A stretch of 41,653 nt of DNA from an uncultured Tidjanibacter sp. (GTDB lineage: Bacteria > Bacteroidota > Bacteroidia > Bacteroidales > Rikenellaceae), in contig CALVCL010000002.1 of the NCBI GenBank assembly GCA_944326085.1, forward strand, positions 203,867 to 245,519. The letters are read 5' to 3'. The notes beneath the pieces are model-generated. The model saw only the letters and a list, made by a program, of their open reading frames with translations, was not told the origin of the DNA and did not search any database. Position 1 is the stretch's first letter. Each line of letters starts with the position of its first letter. Shown here one piece after another: positions 17,641-25,636 of this stretch. Both the position numbers and the translations under genes were made by a program.

Positions 17641-18102
17641 CTACTCCAGCCTATCCCACAGATAGGTTTTGCCAAACATCGGACTGCCGACATAACCTCT
17701 TACTCTGAGAACTTCATCATTCTCGAACTCGGCCAGTACATCATATACCTTTCCGTCCACCGGATTGTATATCGTGCCGCCAATCCATTGCTCCTTCTTT
17801 GCATCGTAATGCAATCCGTCAAGTATCAATATCTCATCGGCAGGCAAGGCACGCAGGGCAGGATCGGGGTTCATGGCATCGAGACGCTTCGTACCGTCTG
17901 CATTGTTCGGATGCTCCAGCCATATTATACGTCCGTCGTATTTATCGCCATTTCTGTAAATACGCACATGCGACAACTCTCCGGTCGTCTCACCAACGAC
18001 CTTATACACACCAAGTATTCTGTCCGCATCCTGTGCCGATGCCGAAACACCGGCCAATACCAACAGCGCCATCAGCACCAACGACCGCAAGAACCTTCCC
18101 AT
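17641..18102 (-). CDS. DUF2147 family secreted protein
   Basis: DUF2147 proteins are small, exported and of unknown function. This one has 153 residues, with a signal peptide (residues 1-23, ending SASAQ). The mature part starts with ADRILGVYKVVGETTGELSHVRIY, then has GDKYDGRIIWLEHPNN, typical of the family, and WIGGTIYNPVDGKVYDV, with a C-terminal barrel-like region. It begins 6 nt after the lspA stop on the same strand and must be co-transcribed with it. No enzyme residues can be named. Confidence 0.88.
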   Translation of the reverse strand: MGRFLRSLVLMALLVLAGVSASAQDADRILGVYKVVGETTGELSHVRIYRNGDKYDGRIIWLEHPNNADGTKRLDAMNPDPALRALPADEILILDGLHYDAKKEQWIGGTIYNPVDGKVYDVLAEFENDEVLRVRGYVGSPMFGKTYLWDRLE

Positions 18103-18108
18103 ATATTT

Positions 18109-18741
18109 TTATTTCATAAAATACTTACGCTGAAACAGCAATATATAAAATACGGCAACTGTTATGTAGCTGTCGGCAATATTAAACACAGGACTGAAGA
18201 ATGTGAAATCACTTCCTCCGACCCACGGCACCCAATCGGGCCATGTTGCATTTATTATTGGGAAATAGAGCATGTCCACTACCCTGCCGTGCAGAAACGA
18301 TGCATATCCGCCGCCTTCAGGGAACAGCGTCGCTACCTCATAAGGTGTTGATGCCGAGAATATAATTCCGTAAAACGCACTGTCAATCATATTGCCGACA
18401 GCTCCTGCCAAAATAAGTGCAGCTCCTACTATAACACCTTTCGGGGCTGAAGTCTTGATAAGACGATGTGTGTACCATGCAATCAATGCAATGAATACTA
18501 TGCGCAAAAGGCTTAATGCAAGCTTTCCCCATTCGCCGCCGAACTGCATGCCGAATGCTGCTCCAGGATTTTCCACAAAACTAATCTGAAACCACTCGCC
18601 GAAAACATGGATGCTCTGATACAGCTCCATATTCAGTTTAACGGCAAACTTCACTGCCTGGTCAACACATAGCAGCAATATTATGAATATGGTGACCTTC
18701 TTATGAGCCGAAAGCGTACACTTCATATAATACGAATGCAT
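18109..18741 (-). CDS. lspA: Lipoprotein signal peptidase II
   Basis: LspA cleaves the signal peptide of prolipoproteins after lipid attachment. From the ATG at 18741 it has 210 residues with four membrane segments. The catalytic aspartates are Asp120 (GNMIDSAFYG) and Asp190 (FNIADSYI); VENPGAAFGM is the other conserved site. A 40-residue periplasmic stretch between the last two segments is typical of this phylum. GGAGG lies 8 nt before the ATG at 18741, an unusually good ribosome site for Bacteroidota. The longest frame (from 18795) would start inside the promoter and is rejected. The context fits the many lipoproteins seen here. Confidence 0.95.
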   Translation of the reverse strand: MHSYYMKCTLSAHKKVTIFIILLLCVDQAVKFAVKLNMELYQSIHVFGEWFQISFVENPGAAFGMQFGGEWGKLALSLLRIVFIALIAWYTHRLIKTSAPKGVIVGAALILAGAVGNMIDSAFYGIIFSASTPYEVATLFPEGGGYASFLHGRVVDMLYFPIINATWPDWVPWVGGSDFTFFSPVFNIADSYITVAVFYILLFQRKYFMK

Positions 18742-18768
18742 TAACTCATCCTCCATAAAGGACGTATG

Positions 18769-18799
18769 CAAATATAATCCTAATTTGCATACCAATCAA
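18769..18799 (-). promoter_or_regulatory. Promoter of lspA-DUF2147
   Basis: On the minus strand TTG (18799-18797) is followed after 20 bp by TATATTTG (18776-18769). The predicted start leaves only about 20 nt before the lspA ATG, where GGAGG is placed. Confidence 0.78.
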
Positions 18800-18857
18800 T
18801 ATCGCAATGCCTTTTACGACACAACATACCATCCTCTTGCAAAAACATGAACACAAA

Positions 18858-18882
18858 GCGCCGGCACTATCGGTGTCGGCGC
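18858..18882 (-). terminator. Possible terminator of the CoA-transferase gene
   Basis: A 10-bp inverted repeat with one mismatch (GCGCCGGCAC with GTGTCGGCGC) lies 10 nt past the stop. On the minus strand it is followed by TTTGTGTT, a weak T tract. Confidence 0.55.
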
Positions 18883-18892
18883 CGTACAGCCC

Positions 18893-20212
18893 TTACATGC
18901 CACAGCTGTTCTTTATATAATAATGATGTGACCCAAAACGTTCGAATGCGGCTCGGTCGAGACTCTCGCGGGCCGACGGATCCGCAATGCTGATTAGCAG
19001 ACGTGCTCGCTCCTGCATGCTTTTACCGTACAGATTAACTACACCATGTTCGGTGACTATCCAATGTACATGGGCACGCGTCGTAACCACACCGGCACCT
19101 TCGTTCAGCACCGGTACAATCTTACTGATACCCTTATTGGTGATGGAAGGCATAGCAACAATAGCCCTGCCGCCCTCCGATCGTGAAGCGCCATAAATGA
19201 AATCAACCTGACCGCCAACACCGGAGTAGAACTTGGTCCCGAGCGAATCCGCACATATTTGGCCGGTGAGGTCAACCTGCAACGCCGAATTGAGCGCCGT
19301 AACCTTGGGGTTTTGCGAAATAATGAACGGATCGTTGGTATAACCGACATCCTTCATAAGGACTCCTGGATTATCGTCTATGAAATCATATACCTTCTGC
19401 GACCCCATAAGGAAAGTCGAAACAATCTTGCCGCGGTTAATTTTTTTGTTGGCACCGTTTATCACTCCCGACTCCACAAGAGGCAGTACGCCATCGGCAA
19501 ACATTTCGGTATGCACGCCGAGATTCTTGTGACCGGTAAGCTGCGACAACACTGCATTGGGAATGCTGCCTATGCCCATCTGAAGACACGCACCATCCTC
19601 TATAAGTGAAGCACAGTTACGGCCTATAGCCTTCTCAACTTCATTAGGCTCCGCAAAATGTTCCTCTATAAGAGGAGTATCGTTCTCCACAAAAATATCT
19701 ATTTTAGACATGTGTATGAACGAATCGCCAAAAGAACGCGGTACATACCTGTTCACCACGGCAATTACAGTTTTGGCACACTCTACCGCTGCCAGTGTGG
19801 CATCTACAGATGTTCCAAGCGATACATAACCGTGACGATCGGGAGGCGACACCTGTATCATTGCCACATCGCATGGCAGTGTGCCGTCGCGGTAAAGACG
19901 CTGCGTCTCGCTGAGAAATACGGGAATGTAATCAGCAAAGCCTGCCTGAGTAACCTTCCTAACATTGCCACCTACGAAAAACGAATCGAGTTGGAACACC
20001 CCCTCCATTTCCGGTACCGCATACATGGCATCCCCTTCAGTATGCAAGTGATGTATCTTCACATCATGCAGTTCTCCGGCTTTCCCACGCTCGGCCATTG
20101 CACATACCAAAACCTGCGGCACGCTTGCCACACTGCTCAAATGGACATGGTCGCCCGACTTTATCACTTTAACGGCCTCTTCAGGCGTGGTAAACTTAAT
20201 GGGATGTTTCAT
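18893..20212 (-). CDS. Acetyl-CoA hydrolase/4-hydroxybutyrate CoA-transferase family protein
   Basis: This enzyme moves CoA between acetate and another acyl group; butyrate, 4-hydroxybutyrate, propionate or succinate are family substrates. It has 439 residues. The conserved catalytic Glu236 lies in GVHTEMFADGV. Other family segments are SPPDRHGYVSLGTSVDA, GIGSIPNAVLSQL and GGQVDFIYGASRSEGGRAIVAMPS, and TTRAHVHWIVTEHGVVNLYGKS near the end. I chose the ATG at 20212; a TTG four codons upstream keeps the frame open. It is divergent from korAB, so acyl-CoA made by 2-oxoacid oxidation could be turned into acids here. The exact substrate cannot be fixed from the sequence. Confidence 0.85.
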   Translation of the reverse strand: MKHPIKFTTPEEAVKVIKSGDHVHLSSVASVPQVLVCAMAERGKAGELHDVKIHHLHTEGDAMYAVPEMEGVFQLDSFFVGGNVRKVTQAGFADYIPVFLSETQRLYRDGTLPCDVAMIQVSPPDRHGYVSLGTSVDATLAAVECAKTVIAVVNRYVPRSFGDSFIHMSKIDIFVENDTPLIEEHFAEPNEVEKAIGRNCASLIEDGACLQMGIGSIPNAVLSQLTGHKNLGVHTEMFADGVLPLVESGVINGANKKINRGKIVSTFLMGSQKVYDFIDDNPGVLMKDVGYTNDPFIISQNPKVTALNSALQVDLTGQICADSLGTKFYSGVGGQVDFIYGASRSEGGRAIVAMPSITNKGISKIVPVLNEGAGVVTTRAHVHWIVTEHGVVNLYGKSMQERARLLISIADPSARESLDRAAFERFGSHHYYIKNSCGM

Positions 20213-20354
20213 ACGCGAAAACAAATTAATTTTAAATGCTTACTGTGTCTTGACAATCCGGGCTCCTGAAGCCTGACAGTGCACAGCATAGCCACGTTTT
20301 GATTAAAGGATTGCTCCTTTGCGAGGTAAAGATAAATATTTTTTCCATTATCGG

Positions 20355-20384
20355 TTGCCGCTACATTATAATTCATTACATTTG
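20355..20384 (+). promoter_or_regulatory. Promoter of korAB
   Basis: TTG (20355-20357) is followed after 19 bp by TACATTTG (20377-20384), a full consensus match. The predicted start near 20390 gives a leader of nearly 190 nt. The rest of the 20213-20354 gap contains no gene. A near-match -7 box for the divergent CoA-transferase gene (TATCTTTA) is uncertain. Confidence 0.75.
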
Positions 20385-20398
20385 CAGGTAAATAAGAT

Positions 20399-20456
20399 AT
20401 GGTTGTCGAACGGCGACAAAGCGCATGCAGGTGAAAGGTACTGCATGGCGCTCTTT
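20399..20456 (+). promoter_or_regulatory. Mini-ORF and hairpin in the korA leader, possible attenuator
   Basis: An 11-codon frame starts at ATG 20399 and stops at TGA 20432-20434. The stop lies in the loop of a hairpin (GCGCATGCAG at 20421-20430 with CTGCATGGCGC at 20441-20451, one bulged G) that is followed by TCTTTTG. The arrangement resembles that of the pyr leader, but the T run is short and no ribosome site is evident. Regulation is speculative. Confidence 0.35.
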
Positions 20457-20577
20457 TGCCACATAACCAAGTTAAGAACAGAAAATCCAGATACCAAACT
20501 ACTAATAATAACAAATCGGGGAGGCTGTCGGGAACCCATGTTTATATGCCCGCAGTCCCTGTTGATTTACAAAAATT

Positions 20578-22434
20578 ATGGAAAACAAAAACATCACGGA
20601 GAGAGACGATGTGGTCATCCGGTTCTCCGGTGACTCCGGCGACGGCATGCAGCTTACGGGCACGCTGTTCTCCGACACCGCAGCCCTTGCAGGCAACGGT
20701 ATTTCAACTTTCCCGGATTATCCGGCTGAAATCCGCGCCCCACAGGGAACGGTTGCAGGCGTTTCGGGCTTTCAGGTACACTTCGGTGACCATCAGGTAA
20801 AGACTCCTGGCGACTACTGCGACGTATTGGTAACAATGAACCCCGCCGCATTGAAGGCTAACGTATGCTGGCTCAAGAAAGGGGCCACCATAATAATTGA
20901 CGGTGATACTCTCGACGAAAAGAGCGTAGCCCGTGCAGGTTTCAAGACCAACGACCCATTCACTGAACTGGGCATACAAGACTACAACATCATCATCGCC
21001 GATATAACGACGATGACAAAAGAAGCCCTCAAGGACTTCGATATGGATGCAAAAAGCGTCGTTAAGTGCAAAAACATGTTTGCACTGGGTATGTGCCTGT
21101 TCATGTTCAACAAGTCGCTCGAGCATGCTACCGAATACATCAACAACAAGTTCGGCAAGAAAAATCCGATGGTTGCTGAAGCCAACGTAGTTGTTCTCAA
21201 GGCCGGCTATAACTATGCCCACAACACTCACGCTTTTGCAAATACCTATGATGTACAGCCGGCAGACCTTCCCAAAGGCCGCTACCGCAGCATTAACGGT
21301 AACCAGGCTACCGCATGGGGTTTCATCGCCGCTTCCGAGAAGAGCGGTCGTCCGCTTTATTGCGGATCCTATCCTATCACGCCTGCCACGGTGATACTCG
21401 AAGAACTCGCAAAGCGTAAGGACCTCGGTGTAACAACCGTACAGTGCGAAGACGAAATCGCCGGTATCTGTACTTCAATAGGTGCCGCATACGGCGGCCA
21501 CTTTGCAGTAACCACAACTTCCGGCCCCGGTCTTTCGCTGAAGTCCGAAGCAATGGGCCTCGCTGTAATGACCGAACTTCCGCTCGTTGTCGTTGACGTA
21601 CAGCGTGGCGGTCCTTCCACAGGTCTTCCTACAAAACCCGAACAGGGCGATTTACTTCAGGCTCTTTGGGGACGCAACGGAGAATGTCCAATGGTTGTAT
21701 TGGCCGCCAGCTCACCGTCCGACTGTTTCGATTACGCCTTCATGGCAGGTAAGATAGCAATGGAACACATGACTCCTGTTATCCTCCTTTCCGACGGTTT
21801 CATTGCCAACGGCAGTCAGCCGTGGAAGATACCATCAATGAAGGACTATCCCGAAATACATCCGCCTATCATAACCAAACTGCCGGAAGACGAAAAGAGT
21901 TTCCGTCCGTACAAGCGTGATGAGGAACGCCTTGCCCGTCGTTGGGCAATCCCAGGCACACCAGGTCTTGAACACCGCATCGGCGGTCTCGAAAAAGACT
22001 CCAAGACAGGTGCTTTGTCGCACGATCCGAAGAACCACCAGGAAATGGTAAATCTCCGTGCAGAAAAGGTTGCCCGCGTGGCAAACTACATTCCTGCGCA
22101 GAAAGTTGAAGGCGACAACGAAGGCGACCTCCTCGTAGTAGGCTGGGGTGGTACCCGCGGTCACCTCGAATCGGCTGTTACCGAAATGCGCGCTGCTGGT
22201 AAGAAAATATCCCTCTGCCACTTCAACTACATCAACCCGCTGCCCCACGGCGTACGCGAAATATTCGCAGGGTTCAAGAAAATCGTTGTATGTGAGTTGA
22301 ACGAAGGCCAATTTGCAAACTACCTGCGCATGTCATTCCCCGAATTCAGGTACGAACAGTACAACAAGGTTCAGGGCCGTCCGTTCACAAAAGAGGAACT
22401 GGTTGAGAAGTTTAACGAATTACTGGAAAAATAG
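20578..22434 (+). CDS. korA: 2-oxoacid (probably 2-oxoglutarate):ferredoxin oxidoreductase, fused gamma-alpha subunit
   Basis: With KorB this enzyme oxidatively decarboxylates a 2-oxoacid to acyl-CoA and reduces ferredoxin. The 618-residue chain starts with the gamma domain (about 1-190), with VVIRFSGDSGDGMQLTG and FPDYPAEIRAPQGT. The alpha (pyrimidine-binding) domain starts near AWGFIAASEKSGRPLYCGSYPITPATVILEEL. Its CoA and substrate-side segments include TTTSGPGLSLKSEAMGLAVMTELPLVVVDVQRGGPSTGLPT. The fused gamma-alpha form and the separate TPP subunit are usual for Bacteroidota KorAB. korB starts 3 nt after the stop. No ferredoxin-like delta subunit is encoded nearby, so a free ferredoxin must accept electrons. 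Confidence 0.92.
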   Translation: MENKNITERDDVVIRFSGDSGDGMQLTGTLFSDTAALAGNGISTFPDYPAEIRAPQGTVAGVSGFQVHFGDHQVKTPGDYCDVLVTMNPAALKANVCWLKKGATIIIDGDTLDEKSVARAGFKTNDPFTELGIQDYNIIIADITTMTKEALKDFDMDAKSVVKCKNMFALGMCLFMFNKSLEHATEYINNKFGKKNPMVAEANVVVLKAGYNYAHNTHAFANTYDVQPADLPKGRYRSINGNQATAWGFIAASEKSGRPLYCGSYPITPATVILEELAKRKDLGVTTVQCEDEIAGICTSIGAAYGGHFAVTTTSGPGLSLKSEAMGLAVMTELPLVVVDVQRGGPSTGLPTKPEQGDLLQALWGRNGECPMVVLAASSPSDCFDYAFMAGKIAMEHMTPVILLSDGFIANGSQPWKIPSMKDYPEIHPPIITKLPEDEKSFRPYKRDEERLARRWAIPGTPGLEHRIGGLEKDSKTGALSHDPKNHQEMVNLRAEKVARVANYIPAQKVEGDNEGDLLVVGWGGTRGHLESAVTEMRAAGKKISLCHFNYINPLPHGVREIFAGFKKIVVCELNEGQFANYLRMSFPEFRYEQYNKVQGRPFTKEELVEKFNELLEK

Positions 22435-22436
22435 TC

Positions 22437-23465
22437 ATGAGCGAATACAAATATACCGTCGCCGATTTCAAGAGCGACCAGGAAGTAAAATGGTGCCCCG
22501 GTTGCGGTGACTATGCCGTATTGAGCGCCATACAGAAAGCCATGCCGCAGATTGCCGCCAACTCCAATGTTGACCACTCGCGCTTTGCGGTAGTTTCCGG
22601 TATCGGATGTTCGTCGCGTTTCCCGTATTACGTGAGCACGTTCGGTTTCCACGGTATCCATGGCCGTGCAAACGCCATCGCTACCGGTCTTAAGACTGCC
22701 AACCCCAACCTCAGCGTCTTCGTGATGACTGGTGATGGTGACTCGCTGGCAATCGGTGGTAACCACTTCATCCACGCTATCCGCCGTAACATCGACCTCA
22801 ACGTGGTACTCTTCAACAATGAGATATACGGTCTGACCAAGGGACAGTACTCGCCTACCTCGAAGTTGGGCAAGATTACCAAAACTTCGCCGTTCGGTAC
22901 AGTTGAACGTCCGTTCAACCCCGGCGAGCTCGTAATAGGTGCACACGGCACATTCTTCGCACGTTCGGTTGATGCAGAGGTTAACCTTACATCCGACTGC
23001 ATGGTAGCCGCCTCCAAGCACGACGGCATGTCGGTTATCGAAGTCCTCACCAACTGTATGATATTCAACAACGGTACACACAAGGCTTACGCCGGTGACA
23101 AGGAGACAAGGGCTGAACACACCATTACTCTCCGTCACGGTGAAAAGATGCTCTTCGGCAAGGACATGAACAAGGGGCTTATGCTCGACAACATGAAGCT
23201 GAAGGTGGTTACCGTAGGTGAAAACGGCGTAACTCTCGATGATATCCTTACTCACGATGCTCACGAGAAAGACACCATGATACATGTAATGCTTGCTGGC
23301 ATGAAGTATCCTGACTTCCCCGTAGCACTCGGCGTAATCCGTGATGTAGAGGCTCCGACATACGAACATGAGGTAGCTCGCCAGATTGCAGAAGTTAAGG
23401 CGACAGCAAAAATAAAGAACATGGATGACCTGCTCAACAGCGGCGAAACATGGGAAGTGAAATAA
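22437..23465 (+). CDS. korB: 2-oxoacid (probably 2-oxoglutarate):ferredoxin oxidoreductase, beta (TPP-binding) subunit
   Basis: KorB binds thiamine diphosphate and an iron-sulfur cluster. It has 342 residues. The N-terminal KWCPGCGDYAVL supplies cluster cysteines. The TPP-Mg motif runs from TGDGDSLAIGGNH to FNNEIYGLTKGQYSPTS. The set of C-terminal residues is normal for the 2-oxoglutarate type, although pyruvate or branched-chain acids cannot be excluded by eye. Spacing of 2 nt after korA shows tight coupling. The stop codon overlaps a small hairpin (ATAATCC/GGATTAT), followed by a strong terminator. Confidence 0.92.
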   Translation: MSEYKYTVADFKSDQEVKWCPGCGDYAVLSAIQKAMPQIAANSNVDHSRFAVVSGIGCSSRFPYYVSTFGFHGIHGRANAIATGLKTANPNLSVFVMTGDGDSLAIGGNHFIHAIRRNIDLNVVLFNNEIYGLTKGQYSPTSKLGKITKTSPFGTVERPFNPGELVIGAHGTFFARSVDAEVNLTSDCMVAASKHDGMSVIEVLTNCMIFNNGTHKAYAGDKETRAEHTITLRHGEKMLFGKDMNKGLMLDNMKLKVVTVGENGVTLDDILTHDAHEKDTMIHVMLAGMKYPDFPVALGVIRDVEAPTYEHEVARQIAEVKATAKIKNMDDLLNSGETWEVK

Positions 23466-23483
23466 TCCAAAAGGATTATCTTC

Positions 23484-23524
23484 AAACGAAAATACCCCGC
23501 AAAAGCGGGGTATTTTCGTTTTTA
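23484..23524 (+). terminator. Terminator of korAB
   Basis: A 17-bp perfect stem (23484-23500 with 23505-23521) has an AAAA loop and ends in TTTTT. A weaker 7-bp hairpin at 23462-23479 precedes it. Confidence 0.95.
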
Positions 23525-23628
23525 CAGCCAAACCATTAACATAACCTCCAGGCAGCAGAAATACTTCGACACTGCAAATACCGTCAAGAAGGCAATTTTG
23601 CAATAAACTTCCTATAACAGCAGACAGA

Positions 23629-23665
23629 CAAAAAAGGGGATGACCACTAAATTGCCATCCCCTTT
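23629..23665 (-). terminator. Terminator of the coiled-coil membrane protein gene
   Basis: A 10-bp stem (AAAGGGGATG with CATCCCCTTT) is followed on the minus strand by a run of T. It lies 18 nt past the stop of the gene at 23684. Confidence 0.88.
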
Positions 23666-23683
23666 AAGTTACTGTGCTCTCTA

Positions 23684-24583
23684 TTATTTGAGATAAGCCT
23701 CTGCAGTACCAATCATATACCCGTCCATGTAAATTTCAACGCTATAGGTACCGCTGGTAATACCCTCGCCGTTATAATAGAGTCCAACTTCGAGGTCCTT
23801 ATTCTGATAGTCGATTTCACGTACTGCAGAATAGGTAAGCTTGTCGCCCTCATAATCGAACAGCGAGGAAACATCACCTGCAAGTACATATCCGTCAGGT
23901 CCGGTAATGCGCACATAGACGTTCCTTTCGCCAGGAGCTGCAAGTTCATTGGCGGTGAGTATAAAGTCAACCCTCAACCTTACGGCACGTGAAGCACGTG
24001 GAACGACACGGTCATTGGTATTAAGCGCGGAAAGGACAATATCGCGAGCCCTGACTATCGAACCGACCTTGACTCTATTGGAAAGTTCTGTAGCACGTTC
24101 CTCGGCAGCCTGTGCCCGTACACGCTCGTCATTAACCTGCTGACGGTATGCTACATTCTCCTGTGTAAGGCTGCGGTTTAGCTGATTGAGAGAGTCAATC
24201 TGGCGCACATAGTTACGCATGATATTGCGCATGGTGTTGATTTCCTTCTCGTACCTGCGGATTGTGGCACGGCTGATGTTACGTTCGTTCTGGAGCTTTT
24301 CCATCAACGAGTCGGCTCTGTGACGCTCAATACCGAGGTTGTAGCTGATAGAATCATTGTCAACCTTCAGATTGTCAATGTCGACGATAAGGTCATTGAT
24401 ATTCTGCTGAAGTACTTCTTTCTCTGCCTGTGCTTCAGCCTTAATGCTGCGCACCTGACGGAAATAAATGAACGCCAGCACACCTAATACCACCACAAGC
24501 AGAACTATCACTATCTGATAGCCGCGGATGGATTTTGCAGAACGTTCAGGGTTGTTACCTTGACTGTTATATTCTTCCGACAT
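23684..24583 (-). CDS. Single-pass membrane protein with a long coiled coil, function unknown
   Basis: I do not recognise a named family, though the layout resembles conserved Bacteroidales membrane proteins. The 299-residue protein has a short polar N-terminus, one membrane segment (about 22-42), then a coiled coil from about 45 to 175 rich in Glu, Gln, Arg and Asn. A C-terminal beta-rich domain (about 180-299) includes RLRVDFILTANELAAPGERNVYVRITGPDGYVL and ends YSVEIYMDGYMIGTAEAYLK, resembling an immunoglobulin-like module. The topology puts the coiled coil and this domain in the periplasm. It has its own promoter and terminator. A structural or scaffold role is a guess. Confidence 0.8.
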   Translation of the reverse strand: MSEEYNSQGNNPERSAKSIRGYQIVIVLLVVVLGVLAFIYFRQVRSIKAEAQAEKEVLQQNINDLIVDIDNLKVDNDSISYNLGIERHRADSLMEKLQNERNISRATIRRYEKEINTMRNIMRNYVRQIDSLNQLNRSLTQENVAYRQQVNDERVRAQAAEERATELSNRVKVGSIVRARDIVLSALNTNDRVVPRASRAVRLRVDFILTANELAAPGERNVYVRITGPDGYVLAGDVSSLFDYEGDKLTYSAVREIDYQNKDLEVGLYYNGEGITSGTYSVEIYMDGYMIGTAEAYLK

Positions 24584-24641
24584 GATGTAAAATTATTTAA
24601 GGTTAATACTATTCCGTTTTCGGCATAATTCCTATTTACTG

Positions 24642-24670
24642 CAAATATAAAACATTTTTGCATTTGGCAA
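24642..24670 (-). promoter_or_regulatory. Promoter of the coiled-coil membrane protein gene
   Basis: On the minus strand TTG (24670-24668) is followed after 18 bp by TATATTTG (24649-24642). The predicted leader is about 50 nt. Confidence 0.75.
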
Positions 24671-24706
24671 TGCAATATCAGTTGTTTATGCCTGCACAAA
24701 CAGCGG

Positions 24707-25531
24707 TTACTCTTCTTGGTTCAGTATCGTCGGATGCATCAGACCACTATACTCCACAAGGCGGGCTCTAACGCTTCCTACTCTCAATGGAGACTCAAGG
24801 AATACAGGAATTTTATTGGCATCGTCTGATATCCACACAAAAAATTCGCTGCCTTCTTCAAAACTGTCGGCATCATCATTAACCAACTGACACGAAAATT
24901 TCAGGGTATTCACCTCTCCAAGCCCCTTCACTTTCTTAACCTCACGCCCGTAATACTTGTATTTGATGAACTTCACCGTATCCGTAAGCAACAATGCCAG
25001 GGCACGTTCCTCTCCGGGACTGAATGACGAAAGGTCATGCGTCCGCAAGTTATAGAACAGAGACACGCCATCCATTGCCCTGCCGGCAAGTGCAACGGCA
25101 GCATGCGCATACTCCGGATAACGATGGTTGCGATATTCGTTGTTGGCAACATCCCGTTCCCAATCGTAAATGAATGTGCTAGAAAAACGATAGTTTCCCT
25201 CCAATAACTCGGCCTTGGCACGCATCGGATAAATATCCTCATCATGCAGCCAGCTGTAATACCGGTCATCAAGACGGTAAAACCAGCTGAAAATTCCCTT
25301 TACCGTAGCTCTTGCATCCACACGCAAGACAGGCACAGTTCCGATAGTATCTTGCTTCACTGCCATTACCACATCGCCCATATCAGTATTGGGCCACATT
25401 TTTGCCCTATAACTAACCGTATACATCAGACTTTCACCATCGCAGAAAGCACGTTGCACGTCATGCAGCGGTTGTGCCGTAACGACAGCACATGCTGCAA
25501 CTGACAGCAATACAGCCAACAATCTCTTCAT
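24707..25531 (-). CDS. DUF3108-like exported protein
   Basis: DUF3108 proteins are exported and of unknown function. From the ATG at 25531 it has 274 residues and a signal peptide (MKRLLAVLLSVAACAVVTAQ). The mature part begins with RAFCDGESLMYTVSYRAKMW, the family opening. The end has FFVWISDDANKIPVFLESPLRVGSVRARLVEYSG, the conserved closing segment. The upstream in-frame ATG (25588) would add 19 residues before the signal peptide and is unlikely. It follows recG by 105 nt on the same strand and could share its transcript, since I see no terminator between them. Confidence 0.85.
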   Translation of the reverse strand: MKRLLAVLLSVAACAVVTAQPLHDVQRAFCDGESLMYTVSYRAKMWPNTDMGDVVMAVKQDTIGTVPVLRVDARATVKGIFSWFYRLDDRYYSWLHDEDIYPMRAKAELLEGNYRFSSTFIYDWERDVANNEYRNHRYPEYAHAAVALAGRAMDGVSLFYNLRTHDLSSFSPGEERALALLLTDTVKFIKYKYYGREVKKVKGLGEVNTLKFSCQLVNDDADSFEEGSEFFVWISDDANKIPVFLESPLRVGSVRARLVEYSGLMHPTILNQEE

Positions 25532-25636
25532 AATGAATAGTATTCTAACTGCAGGACCCATAATACTCCGCACATAATAACAATTCACAACTACACATAC
25601 AAACCAATCGCCAACTCCAGTACGCCTAAAGTAATT

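Noticed and set aside
22371..23603. A 410-codon open frame antisense to korB
   Set aside because: It covers korB, which has intact TPP and cysteine motifs. The frame also runs across the korAB terminator.
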